A DNA stretch of 64,000 nucleotides from NCBI RefSeq assembly GCF_000299575.1, contig NZ_AMGO01000007.1:1-64000 (forward strand). The letters run 5' to 3'. Shown here piece after piece: positions 51,807 through 59,797 of the stretch; the stretch's first letter is position 1, and every line of letters starts with the position of its first letter. Position numbers and translations under genes: made by a program. Source of the stretch: Oceaniovalibus guishaninsula JLT2003. GTDB taxonomy: Bacteria; Pseudomonadota; Alphaproteobacteria; Rhodobacterales; Rhodobacteraceae. The notes beneath the pieces were generated by a model, which was given only the letters and a program-made list of their open reading frames with translations, was not told the DNA's origin and searched no databases.

Positions 51807-52568
51807 TCAAAGCGTGTAGAGCGGGGGTTTGTTATGCGCCTCGTGGATGGCATTGACCGTCGCCTTGTCCAGCGACAGACCTTCGGCCAGGGCATGCAGA
51901 TACTCCGCCTCGGCGCGGTTGTCGGGTTCGATGGCCAGGACGCTGGCGGTATAGACTTCGACCTCGTGGCCCTTGGGCACGTCGCGGGCCAGGGCCTCGG
52001 CATCGACGGGGGCGGCCATCTGCTGTTCGACGAACGCGGTCTCGTCCGGGTCGCTATCGCCGATCACGGCCATCAGCGCCTCTCGCTCCTTGGGGTCGAT
52101 CTCGCCATCCGCGCGGGCGGCCTGGATCATCGCGCGGATCATCAAGCCAGCGGTGTTTTCCTCCTCGGGGGTGTCGACGGGCGTTTCGCGTGTCGTGTCG
52201 AGCAACCCGCGCATTCTGCTGGCCCCGGTTGCGCCGCCCGCCGCGCCCGCCAGCCCGCCCAGCAAACCGCCGAGGCTGCCGGCACCCTGGCCTTGGACAT
52301 TGCCGGTCATCCCGGCCTCGCTCGCGCCGGTCGGCCCCGCGATGCCCAGCGATCCCAGCAGATTGCCGAGGCCCCCGGCGCTCGACCCGCCGGAACCGCC
52401 GATGCGGCCGATCATGCCGCCAAGGCCGCCGCCGGCACCGCCGCCGCGTTGCCCCTCGGCCAGCTTGCGCTTCACGCCCTCCATTCCGCCGGCGTCGCGG
52501 AACGCCTGAACGCCCTTCGCCGCGGCGAATGCCAGCGCCATCTTCACAGCCATCTTCTTCAGCGACAT
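51807..52568 (-). CDS. DUF533 (TerB-like) protein with glycine-rich region
   Basis: A 253-residue protein with a short helical N-terminus (M-A-V-K-M-A-L-A-F-A-A-A-K-G), a low-complexity Gly-rich stretch (about residues 41-115) and a C-terminal TerB-like helical domain. That domain has M-I-R-A-M-I-Q-A-A-R-A-D-G-E-I-D-P-K-E-R-E-A-L and A-E-A-E-Y-L-H-A-L-A-E-G-L. DUF533 proteins are often membrane-associated and stress-related, but their activity is unknown. GGGAGC precedes the ATG at 52568. It lies 52 bases downstream of the antiporter gene in the same direction. Confidence 0.85.
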   Translation of the reverse strand: MSLKKMAVKMALAFAAAKGVQAFRDAGGMEGVKRKLAEGQRGGGAGGGLGGMIGRIGGSGGSSAGGLGNLLGSLGIAGPTGASEAGMTGNVQGQGAGSLGGLLGGLAGAAGGATGASRMRGLLDTTRETPVDTPEEENTAGLMIRAMIQAARADGEIDPKEREALMAVIGDSDPDETAFVEQQMAAPVDAEALARDVPKGHEVEVYTASVLAIEPDNRAEAEYLHALAEGLSLDKATVNAIHEAHNKPPLYTL

Positions 52569-52620
52569 CCCGATGCTCCCTTTCGCGTGATCGTCGAAGG
52601 GCAGATAGGGGCCGGCGCGT

Positions 52621-53877
52621 CTAGCTTCCAGTCGCGGGCCCCGGATCGGCGGCGATCCTTCGCGCAAGAGTGCCCACGGTCAGGCCCTGCACGACGATCG
52701 AGAAGACGACGACGATATAGGTGCTGGTCAGGATCAGCGGCGTCCATTCCGTTTCTGGCAGCGACAGCGCCAGGGCGACCGAAATGCCGCCCTTCAGCCC
52801 GCCCCATGTCATCACCCGCACGACGCCATTCTCGAATCCGCGAAAGGGGCGCAGCAGCAGAACCGGGATCAGCACCGCCGTCAGACGCGCGACCAGCGAC
52901 AGGATCACCGCGGCAAGTCCTGTCAGGACCGTGTCGCCGTCGAAGACGATGGCGAACACCTCGATACCGATCATCAGGAACAGGACGGCATTCAGGATCT
53001 CGTCGATCAGCCGCCAGAAACCGTCGACATAGCGGCGCGTCTCGGCGCTCATGCCCCGACGCGCGCCGACATCGCCGATCAGCAGGCCCGCGCAGACCGC
53101 CATGATCGGGGCCGAGACGCCCAGCGCCACGGCCAGCTCGTAACCGCCGAAGGCCAGTCCCAGCGTCAGCAGCACCTCGAGCGAATAATCGTCGATCAGC
53201 CGCATCAGACGGAACGTGGCGAATCCCAGCACAAGGCCCAGCACGGCGCCCCCCACCGCTTCGCGCAGGAACAGCGTCGCCGCCGCCGAAAGGCCGGACG
53301 CATGGTGTTCGGGGGTCGGCACGGCCATGCCGATCAGGATCAGGAAGACGACATAGCCGACCCCATCGTTGAACAGCGATTCGCCCGCGATCTGCGTTTC
53401 CAGCGACCTGGGCAGATCGGCCTGCCGCAACACGCTGAGCACCGCGACGGGATCGGTGGGCGAAATCAGCGCGCCGAAGACCAGCGCCAGCAGCAGGGGC
53501 ATTCCCGTGACCCAGCTGAACCCGATTCCGACGACCAGTGTCGAAAGCGCCACGCCCAGCGTCGCCATCAGCAGCACGACGGGCCACTCGGCGCGCAGAT
53601 CCTCGATCTTGACATGCAGCGCCCCGGCGAACAGCAGCAGGCCCAGCATTCCGTCCAGCAACGAGCGCGAGAACTCGATGTCGCGGACCGTTTCGCGCAC
53701 GGCGTCGTCCAGCATCAGACCGGGGAACAGCGTGCCCACCGCCAGCAGCAAGATCGAGGCCAGAAGCGACACGATCAGAATGCCGATCGACGACGGCAGC
53801 CGCAGGAAGAGGTAATTGATCGACCCGAACAGCCCCGCCAGCACGATCAGCGACGACGCGATCTGAAGAACGCTCAT
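52621..53877 (-). CDS. Na+/H+ antiporter, CPA1 family
   Basis: A cation:proton antiporter of 418 residues with about 11-12 membrane helices and only a very short cytoplasmic tail. The CPA1 ion site is intact: S-P-T-D-P-V-A-V-L (139-147) and G-E-S-L-F-N-D-G-V-G with the key aspartate D171. It would exchange Na+ (or K+) for H+ in pH and salt balance, which fits with the trehalose and betaine genes of this window. Absence of the long tail sets it apart from eukaryotic NHE types. Confidence 0.92.
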   Translation of the reverse strand: MSVLQIASSLIVLAGLFGSINYLFLRLPSSIGILIVSLLASILLLAVGTLFPGLMLDDAVRETVRDIEFSRSLLDGMLGLLLFAGALHVKIEDLRAEWPVVLLMATLGVALSTLVVGIGFSWVTGMPLLLALVFGALISPTDPVAVLSVLRQADLPRSLETQIAGESLFNDGVGYVVFLILIGMAVPTPEHHASGLSAAATLFLREAVGGAVLGLVLGFATFRLMRLIDDYSLEVLLTLGLAFGGYELAVALGVSAPIMAVCAGLLIGDVGARRGMSAETRRYVDGFWRLIDEILNAVLFLMIGIEVFAIVFDGDTVLTGLAAVILSLVARLTAVLIPVLLLRPFRGFENGVVRVMTWGGLKGGISVALALSLPETEWTPLILTSTYIVVVFSIVVQGLTVGTLARRIAADPGPATGS

Positions 53878-53905
53878 CCTGCGGGCCTCATCGTGGCAGG
53901 GGGGA

Positions 53906-53979
53906 TGGAGCGGGCGAAGGGAATCGAACCCTCGTCGTAAGCTTGGGAAGCTTCTGCTCTGCCATTGAGCTACGCCCGC
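53906..53979 (-). tRNA. tRNA-Gly (anticodon CCC)
   Basis: A 74-base tRNA on the minus strand. The acceptor GCGGGCG pairs with CGCCCGC, the anticodon loop TTCCCAA carries CCC (53945-53947), the T arm is GAGGG/CCCTT, and TCCA closes the 3' end at 53906-53909. The first pair of the anticodon stem is a G/A mismatch. Confidence 0.95.
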
Positions 53980-53989
53980 GTCGGGTTTC

Positions 53990-54018
53990 GATTAGGCCGG
54001 TTGCGGCCGTCCCGTCAA
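53990..54018 (-). promoter_or_regulatory. promoter of tRNA-Gly
   Basis: On the minus strand, TTGACG (54013-54018) and CTAATC (53990-53995) are separated by exactly 17 bases. The -10 lies 10 bases before the mature tRNA 5' end. Confidence 0.65.
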
Positions 54019-54107
54019 GGCGGCTTCGCGCCGTGGCGCGACGAAAGCGCCGCTTGCAGGGCGTGCCTTGCGCGCCTAGGTTCGAGGCAACACGAATGGA
54101 GGGCGGC

Positions 54108-55223
54108 ATGACGCCCAAGCGTCCCACAGGTGCGGGCGCGTTCCCTGCAACGGTCGAGCCGTCCGGCACCACCAGACCCGATCCGGCCGCGCTCTATGCC
54201 GCGCTGGATCTCGGCACGAATTCGTGCCGGATGCTGGTTGCCCAACCCAAGGGCAGCCAGTTTCACGTCGTGGACAGCTTTTCCAAATCCGTCCAGCTGG
54301 GTCTGGGGCTCGAGGCGACGGGCAGGCTCAGCCGCACGTCGATGGGCCGCACGATCCAGGCGTTGCGGATCTGTCAGGACAAGCTGCGCAAGCATTCGGT
54401 CGCGCGGATGCGGCTGGTGGCCACCGAAGCGTGCCGCCGGGCCAGCAACGCCCAATCCTTCATCGAAGGCGTGCGCCGCGAAACCGGCCTGTCCATCGAG
54501 GTGATAGAACCCGAGGAGGAGGCGCGGCTGGCCGTGGTCAGTTGCGCCCCCCTGGTCAGCGTGCGCACCGAGCAGCTGCTGGTTGTCGATATCGGCGGCG
54601 GATCGACCGAACTGGTCTGGATCGACCTGACCAGCGTGCCGCGCCGCGACAGGCCGCGCGCCATCATGCGGCTGCACAAGGGGTTCCGCCCCGCCGAGGG
54701 CTCACCGTTTCCGGCGGCGCGTGTGGTGGACTGGATCAGCGTCCCGCTGGGCGTGGCCACCTTGCGCGAACAGTTTGACGACGTGAAGAACGACGCCGCC
54801 CGCTTCGCCCTGATGAGCTGGTATTTCGAGGAGAACCTGGCCAGCTTCTCCCCCTACGCGAAAGAGCAGAAGCGCGAAGGCTTCCAGATCATCGGGACCA
54901 GCGGCACCGTCACGACCGTCGCCGCGTCGCATCTGGGGCTGCGCCGCTACGACCGGAACCGGGTGGACGGTCTGCGGATGACATCCGATCAGATCGACGC
55001 GGTGATCCGCGATTATCTGACGCTGGGGCCGGAAGGGCGGCGGACCGATCCGCGGATCGGACGGGACCGCCACACGCTGATCATGTCCGGCTCGGCGATC
55101 TTGCAGGCCCTGCTGCGGGTCTGGCCGACCGACCGGCTGTCCGTCGCGGATCGCGGACTTCGAGAAGGGCTGCTTTACGCGCAGATGTCCGCAGACGGCG
55201 TGCTGGAAGACAGCCGGGACTGA
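54108..55223 (+). CDS. exopolyphosphatase / guanosine pentaphosphatase family (Ppx/GppA)
   Basis: An ASKHA-fold phosphatase that degrades polyphosphate or converts pppGpp to ppGpp. The 371-residue protein has the phosphate-1 loop A-A-L-D-L-G-T-N-S-C-R (31-41) and phosphate-2 loop V-V-D-I-G-G-G-S-T-E-L (about 156-166). Only the short two-domain core is present, without the C-terminal HD-like domains of E. coli Ppx; this is normal in alphaproteobacteria. The ATG at 54108 has GGAGGGCGG upstream. Substrate choice between polyP and pppGpp cannot be told. rlmE follows 26 bases later. Confidence 0.9.
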   Translation: MTPKRPTGAGAFPATVEPSGTTRPDPAALYAALDLGTNSCRMLVAQPKGSQFHVVDSFSKSVQLGLGLEATGRLSRTSMGRTIQALRICQDKLRKHSVARMRLVATEACRRASNAQSFIEGVRRETGLSIEVIEPEEEARLAVVSCAPLVSVRTEQLLVVDIGGGSTELVWIDLTSVPRRDRPRAIMRLHKGFRPAEGSPFPAARVVDWISVPLGVATLREQFDDVKNDAARFALMSWYFEENLASFSPYAKEQKREGFQIIGTSGTVTTVAASHLGLRRYDRNRVDGLRMTSDQIDAVIRDYLTLGPEGRRTDPRIGRDRHTLIMSGSAILQALLRVWPTDRLSVADRGLREGLLYAQMSADGVLEDSRD

Positions 55224-55249
55224 CATGCGGGAACTGAAAGGATGACCGG

Positions 55250-55984
55250 GTGACGAATGGCGGCAAACCGAAGGCCGGCAAGACCAGCGGACGCGGTCAG
55301 CGCGACCTGAAGGTCAAGGTGCGCACCGCGCGGGGCCGCAAGCTGTCCTCGACGCTGTGGTTGCAGCGGCAGTTGAACGATCCCTACGTCAAGAAGGCGC
55401 AGGCGCAGGGCTTCCGCGGGCGCGCCGCGTTCAAGATCCTGGAACTGGACGACCGCTTCCGGTTCCTCGTTCCCGGCGCGCGCGTCGTCGATCTGGGTTG
55501 CGCGCCCGGTGGCTGGTGTCAGGTCGCGGTCGAGCGTGTCAATGCGCTGGGCCTGCGGGCCGGCAAACGGCAGGGCCGCGTCCTCGGGATCGACCTGCAG
55601 GAAGTCGAGCCGATCGCGGGGGCCGAGCTGCATGTGCTGGACTTCATGTCCGACGGTGCGGACGCGCAGGTGAAGGATTGGCTGGGCGGCGGCGCGGATG
55701 TGGTGATGTCCGACATGGCCGCCGCATCGTCGGGCCACAAGCAGACCGATCATCTGCGGATCGTCGCGCTGTGCGAGGCCGCCGCGGCGCTGGCTTTCGA
55801 CGTTCTCGACGACGGCGGCACTTTCGTCGCCAAGGTGCTGGCCGGCGGGGCCGAGGGCGATCTGCAAAAGCTGCTGAAACAGCGGTTCGCCAAGGTGTCG
55901 AACGTCAAGCCGCCCGCCAGCCGGGCCGACAGTTCTGAAAAGTATGTGGTTGCCACCGGCTTTCGCGCCACCCCCGCACCCTGA
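55250..55984 (+). CDS. rlmE: 23S rRNA (uridine2552-2'-O)-methyltransferase RlmE
   Basis: The FtsJ/RrmJ methyltransferase that modifies U2552 of 23S rRNA late in 50S assembly. The 244-residue protein has a Lys/Arg-rich N-terminal extension (1-32), the SAM motif [11 protein letters not shown] (79-89) and the full K-D-K-E catalytic tetrad K62, D155, K195 and E230. It starts at a GTG (55250) after AAAGGA. It is probably co-transcribed with the upstream ppx/gppA gene. The sensor kinase gene converges, with only 4 bases between the two stops. Confidence 0.94.
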   Translation: MTNGGKPKAGKTSGRGQRDLKVKVRTARGRKLSSTLWLQRQLNDPYVKKAQAQGFRGRAAFKILELDDRFRFLVPGARVVDLGCAPGGWCQVAVERVNALGLRAGKRQGRVLGIDLQEVEPIAGAELHVLDFMSDGADAQVKDWLGGGADVVMSDMAAASSGHKQTDHLRIVALCEAAAALAFDVLDDGGTFVAKVLAGGAEGDLQKLLKQRFAKVSNVKPPASRADSSEKYVVATGFRATPAP

Positions 55985-55988
55985 CCAA

Positions 55989-57305
55989 TCAGCGGGCCAG
56001 CACCAGATCCGCCTTCAGCCCGCCAAGCCGTGCCGACCGGTCCAGCCGCAATGTGCCGCCATGCTGGCGCGCGATGTCCATTGCGATCGACAGGCCCAGG
56101 CCGACCCCGCCGCCGCGGTCCTGATTGCGCGCCGCATCTAGCCGCAGGAACGGGCGCATCGCGTCGTCCCGGCGCTCGGGCTCGATCCCCGGCCCGTCAT
56201 CCTCGACCGTGAAGACGATCGTGCGGGCGCTGGCCCTGACGGACAATTCGGCCCGGCTGCCGTACCGCACGGCATTGCCGATCAGGTTCTCCAGCGCCCG
56301 CGTCACCGCCAGCGGCCGCAATTGAACCGGGCCATCGGTTTCGCACGCGGCCAATGTCACGTCCTGCCCGGCGCGGTGGGCATTCTCGGCCAGATCGCGC
56401 AGAAGCTGGGCCGGATCGACCTCGGCCGGATCGTCGAGACTGCCTTCGCGCGCGAAGTCCAGGAACGCGTCCAGCATCGCCTGCATCTCGGCCACGTCGC
56501 GCTGCATCGCCGCCGCATCCGCATCGTCCAGCATCGACAGGCCCAGCTTCATCCGGGTGAGGGGGGTGCGAAGATCGTGACTGACCCCCGACAGCATCAG
56601 CATGCGCTGTTCGATCTGACGCTCGATCCGGGTCCGCATGTTCAGAAACGCCGAACCGGCTGCGCGCACCTCGGTCGCGCCGGCGGGGCGATAGGGAACG
56701 ATCCGCCCCTTGCCGAACGCCTCGGCCGCGTCGGCCAGGCGCTTGATCGGACGCAGCTGATTCTTCAGGAACAGATAGGCGATCACCGTCATCAAAAGGC
56801 TGGTCACAAGCATCAGCACCAGCAACTGATGCGGATTGGACGCCGAGACGCGCCTGCGGTCGATATCGAAGGCCAGCGTGCCGTTCGCCGTCGGCACGCT
56901 GAGAAGGACGCGCCGATGCTGCGATTCAAGGTCGATGCCGTCCACCGCCCCCAGCTTGTCGCGCAGGGTCTCGATCACCAGACGGCCGGACAGATCGAAC
57001 GCCTCGCGCCTGTCCCCGGCGACCGGCGCCGCGGCAAGCCGCGCGTTGAGTTGCAGATCGTCCGCCACCGGCCCCATGGCGTCGCGCGCCGCCGCCGGGT
57101 CCGGGGCCGCGTCGGCCAGCGCCACGACATGCCGCAGGTCGAGCGCCAGGCTGGCCGTCATCTGCGCCGTCACGTCCTCGTAAAGGCGCTGGATGAAGAC
57201 CACCGACACGACAAGCTGGATGCCCACCACCGGCAGAAGCAGGATCAGCGCCGCCCGGCTGTAAAGCGACCGTGGCAGATAGCGTCGGGGACCGGGGAAT
57301 GACAT
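55989..57305 (-). CDS. sensor histidine kinase (EnvZ-like)
   Basis: A membrane histidine kinase of 438 residues. It has two membrane helices (about 18-40 and 160-181), a periplasmic domain of roughly 120 residues between them, and a HAMP domain (about 182-235). The dimerisation histidine is H243 in S-H-D-L-R-T-P-L-T-R-M-K. The catalytic domain has an N box (N-L-I-G-N-A-V-R-Y-G), D-D-G-P-G-I and G-G-V-G-L-G-L-S-I. The layout resembles EnvZ. No response regulator gene is adjacent: the neighbours are rlmE (convergent) and a hydrolase (divergent), so its partner must lie elsewhere. The start at 57305 is chosen. Confidence 0.9.
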   Translation of the reverse strand: MSFPGPRRYLPRSLYSRAALILLLPVVGIQLVVSVVFIQRLYEDVTAQMTASLALDLRHVVALADAAPDPAAARDAMGPVADDLQLNARLAAAPVAGDRREAFDLSGRLVIETLRDKLGAVDGIDLESQHRRVLLSVPTANGTLAFDIDRRRVSASNPHQLLVLMLVTSLLMTVIAYLFLKNQLRPIKRLADAAEAFGKGRIVPYRPAGATEVRAAGSAFLNMRTRIERQIEQRMLMLSGVSHDLRTPLTRMKLGLSMLDDADAAAMQRDVAEMQAMLDAFLDFAREGSLDDPAEVDPAQLLRDLAENAHRAGQDVTLAACETDGPVQLRPLAVTRALENLIGNAVRYGSRAELSVRASARTIVFTVEDDGPGIEPERRDDAMRPFLRLDAARNQDRGGGVGLGLSIAMDIARQHGGTLRLDRSARLGGLKADLVLAR

Positions 57306-57342
57306 GATACCGCAATAGGGCAGGGCCGGAGGGGGCGGAAGG

Positions 57343-58227
57343 GTGTTGCAACGGGTGACAAAGCTTGAACCGGGATTGCGTCGCGTGCTCGCGCCCAACC
57401 CGTCGCCGATGACGCAGGCCGGAACCAACACCTATCTTCTGGGGGGCGACGATGGCCTTGCCGTGATCGACCCCGGCCCGGACGATTCCGTGCATCTCGA
57501 CCTGGTGATGCGCACGATAGGCCGCGCCCGCGTCAGCCATATCCTCGTCACGCATTCGCATCTCGACCATTCCGCGATGGCGCCCCGCCTCGCGGATCGC
57601 ACGGGCGCCCCGGTCCTGGCATTCGGATCCCCCGAGATGGGCCGCAGCCCCCGGATGGCGCAACTGGCGACGACCATGCCGCTGGGCGGGGGCGAGGGTG
57701 CCGACACCACGTTCCGCTGGGATCGCCGGCTCGAGGACGGCGCGATCGTCGAGGGCGCGGAATGGACGCTGCGGGTACTGTGGACGCCGGGCCATTACGG
57801 CAATCACCTCTGTTTCGCATGGAACGACCGCATCTTCACCGGCGATCTCGTCATGGGATGGGCCACATCCATCGTGTCGCCGCCCGACGGCGACATGGCG
57901 CAGTATCTCGCCTCTTGCGAAAGGCTGGCGCGGCAATCCGCTTCGGTCCTGTTTCCCGGTCACGGCGATCCCGTCACCGATCCCGCGGACCGGATCGCGT
58001 GGCTGATCGCACACCGCAAGGCGCGCGAAGCGCAGGTCCTGAAGCATCTGCGCGGCGGCCCCGCCGACGCAGAAACGCTGGCCCGCGCGATCTATACCGA
58101 TACGCCCGCCGCCCTGATCCCCGCCGCGACACGCAATGTCCTGGCGCATCTGCTCGACCTGCACGAACGCGGCCGCGTCGCCGCCGACCCGCATCCCGGC
58201 CCGACAGCCTCATTCGCCCTGCGCTGA
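57343..58227 (+). CDS. MBL-fold metallohydrolase (LACTB2-like)
   Basis: A metallo-beta-lactamase-fold hydrolase of 294 residues with the zinc motif T-H-S-H-L-D-H (70-76), further ligands in P-G-H-Y-G-N-H and F-T-G-D-L-V, and a C-terminal helical winged domain typical of the LACTB2/RNase-like subgroup. It could be a ribonuclease or thioester hydrolase; the substrate is unknown. It starts at GTG 57343 after a GGAGGGGG stretch. The divergent promoter region with the sensor kinase is only 37 bases long. Confidence 0.85.
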   Translation: MLQRVTKLEPGLRRVLAPNPSPMTQAGTNTYLLGGDDGLAVIDPGPDDSVHLDLVMRTIGRARVSHILVTHSHLDHSAMAPRLADRTGAPVLAFGSPEMGRSPRMAQLATTMPLGGGEGADTTFRWDRRLEDGAIVEGAEWTLRVLWTPGHYGNHLCFAWNDRIFTGDLVMGWATSIVSPPDGDMAQYLASCERLARQSASVLFPGHGDPVTDPADRIAWLIAHRKAREAQVLKHLRGGPADAETLARAIYTDTPAALIPAATRNVLAHLLDLHERGRVAADPHPGPTASFALR

Positions 58228-58252
58228 CCCCCATCTTTATCCCTCACCCCTC

Positions 58253-58281
58253 TGGACGCCCCGCCGCACCCTTGCTATAGG
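58253..58281 (+). promoter_or_regulatory. promoter of tRNA-Asn
   Basis: TGGACG (58253-58258) and TATAGG (58276-58281) with a 17-base spacer; the -10 ends 12 bases before the tRNA. Confidence 0.55.
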
Positions 58282-58292
58282 GCGGTCGGTTT

Positions 58293-58367
58293 TCCGGCGT
58301 AGCTCAGCGGTAGAGCAGTTGACTGTTAATCAATTGGTCGTAGGTTCGATCCCTACCGCCGGAGCCA
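58293..58367 (+). tRNA. tRNA-Asn (anticodon GTT)
   Basis: A 75-base tRNA. The acceptor TCCGGCG pairs with CGCCGGA, anticodon stem TTGA/TCAA encloses loop CTGTTAA with GTT at 58325-58327, and CCA is encoded at 58365-58367. Confidence 0.97.
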
Positions 58368-58445
58368 ACAATTCCTGAAGCATTGACAGTGTAAGCCCAT
58401 TGCGGACCGTCGTGGCCTTGCTGGTAGACCGATCCTGTTGGGGCG

Positions 58446-59708
58446 TCATCGGGGTGGCGCGGCCATGGGTGGCACGGTGCCCCAAGTCGGACGCGTATAG
58501 GGGAAAAACCGTTTCAGGCGGCCGATGGGCGCTTCGTAGCAGCGGAAGCTGAGGGCGGCGACGAGGATCGTCGCCGCGATGACCACGACGGTCTGGAAGG
58601 TATGCGCGGTATCGGTCAGGTCGGCGACGGTCCGGCGGAAAGCCATCAGGACGAACGGGTGCAGCAGGTAGATGCCGAAGCTGATCCGGCCGATGAAGAC
58701 AAGCGCGGGCCGACGCAGCGCCGTGGCGAGGGGCGCAAGCCTGCCGTCCAGCAGCAGCGCGATGAGGGCGGCATAGCAGATCGCCTCGGCCGTGGGGAAG
58801 ACGACCCAGAACGGTCTGTAAAGGATTTGCATGTTATGAAGGACGAGGGCCGCCCCCGCGACGATGAGGGCGATGGCAGGAACCGTGCGGCGCAAGTGCC
58901 GCGTCATCGGAGGGATGTTCGTCCATCCGCAGCGGGTCATGGACAGGAACGCGCCCGCCGCCAGCGCATCGGTATGCGACAGCAGATAACCGGGTTGCTG
59001 TTGAAATCCCACGGCGAAGACGGCGGCCCTGCATACCGGCGCGACGGCGATCAATGCCAGCGTCAGCGGGACAAGCAGGCGGATCGGCACGAACAGGACG
59101 GCCAGTGGCCAGAGCAGATAGAACTGCTCCTCGACGGCGAGGGACCAGAAATGCCCGGCGGGAGGATAGAGCAGCGGGCCGGTCGCCAGATCGCCGGCCC
59201 AGATCGCGCCGGGCAGGTTCGACAGAAACACCGCGTGATAGCCCAGAACGCCGCCGGCGCCCGCCCCGTCGAAAACCGCGATGGCCAGCACGACGAAGTA
59301 ATAGAGCGGGAAGATCCGCAGAAAGCGCCGGATGTAGAAGGCGGGAAGGACGCCGCGCCATCCGTCCGTTTCCGCATGGCGGCGGCAGTCGATCAGGATG
59401 CTGGTGATGAGAAAGCCGCTGAGGACGAAGAACAGTTGCACGCCCATATGGCCGAACGGCGCCCGGTCCAGAACCGCCTGGACGACCGGACCGCCCCGGA
59501 AATGCGCCGCGAGCACGGCAAGGACCGCGATCGCGCGCAGGCCGTCGAGTTCGGGCACATAGCCCAGCGCGCCGGCGCGCTTGGTCAGTTCGGGGGGGGG
59601 GGAAGGGGGCTGAAGCGGACAAACGGGGGTTATCTGTAAAGGATTTGGTGCAATGGACGGGTCTGATGCTTCGGAAGTAACCACGGGTTGAACGTCCAGG
59701 CAACGCAT
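58446..59708 (-). CDS. OafA-type membrane acyltransferase (acyltransferase 3), candidate phase-variable
   Basis: A polytopic acyltransferase-3 protein (420 residues, about ten helices), of the kind that O-acetylates LPS O-antigen or other surface glycans. The family start is Y-V-P-E-L-D-G-L-R-A-I-A-V-L-A-V (50-65), with a putative active histidine in L-A-A-H-F (H69), then L-F-F-V-L-S-G-F-L-I-T and S-L-A-V-E-E-Q-F-Y-L-L-W-P. The 49 residues before the domain are unusual and include an 11-base C run on the coding strand (codons 36-39). Slippage there would switch the reading frame. The start at 59708 is the only in-frame ATG and lacks a clear ribosome-binding site. It is divergent from livH. 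Confidence 0.85.
   Translation of the reverse strand: MRCLDVQPVVTSEASDPSIAPNPLQITPVCPLQPPSPPPELTKRAGALGYVPELDGLRAIAVLAVLAAHFRGGPVVQAVLDRAPFGHMGVQLFFVLSGFLITSILIDCRRHAETDGWRGVLPAFYIRRFLRIFPLYYFVVLAIAVFDGAGAGGVLGYHAVFLSNLPGAIWAGDLATGPLLYPPAGHFWSLAVEEQFYLLWPLAVLFVPIRLLVPLTLALIAVAPVCRAAVFAVGFQQQPGYLLSHTDALAAGAFLSMTRCGWTNIPPMTRHLRRTVPAIALIVAGAALVLHNMQILYRPFWVVFPTAEAICYAALIALLLDGRLAPLATALRRPALVFIGRISFGIYLLHPFVLMAFRRTVADLTDTAHTFQTVVVIAATILVAALSFRCYEAPIGRLKRFFPYTRPTWGTVPPMAAPPR
59592..59602. repeat. homopolymer of 11 G (C11 on the coding strand)
   Basis: An uninterrupted G11 tract within the 5' part of the acyltransferase gene, followed two bases later by a G5 run (59605-59609). It is the longest homopolymer I noticed in the window; runs of 8 or 9 occur in rpoC, argD and argF. 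Confidence 0.9.
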
Positions 59709-59763
59709 CGCAGGCGTTGCGCATCATTCCGCTTGATCCGTGGCGGCGGGGCCGCAATGATGC
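59700..59763. promoter_or_regulatory. two dyads in the divergent acyltransferase/livH region
   Basis: GCAACGC-N7-GCGTTGC (59700-59720) covers the acyltransferase start codon, and GCATCATT (59721-59728) pairs with AATGATGC (59756-59763) across 27 bases. They abut each other and lie within the 89-base divergent region. They may be operators or mRNA structures; no clear -35/-10 pair was seen. Confidence 0.35.
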
Positions 59764-59797
59764 CGGACAGGGCCCGTCAGAGGCCGGGGAGGATCAC

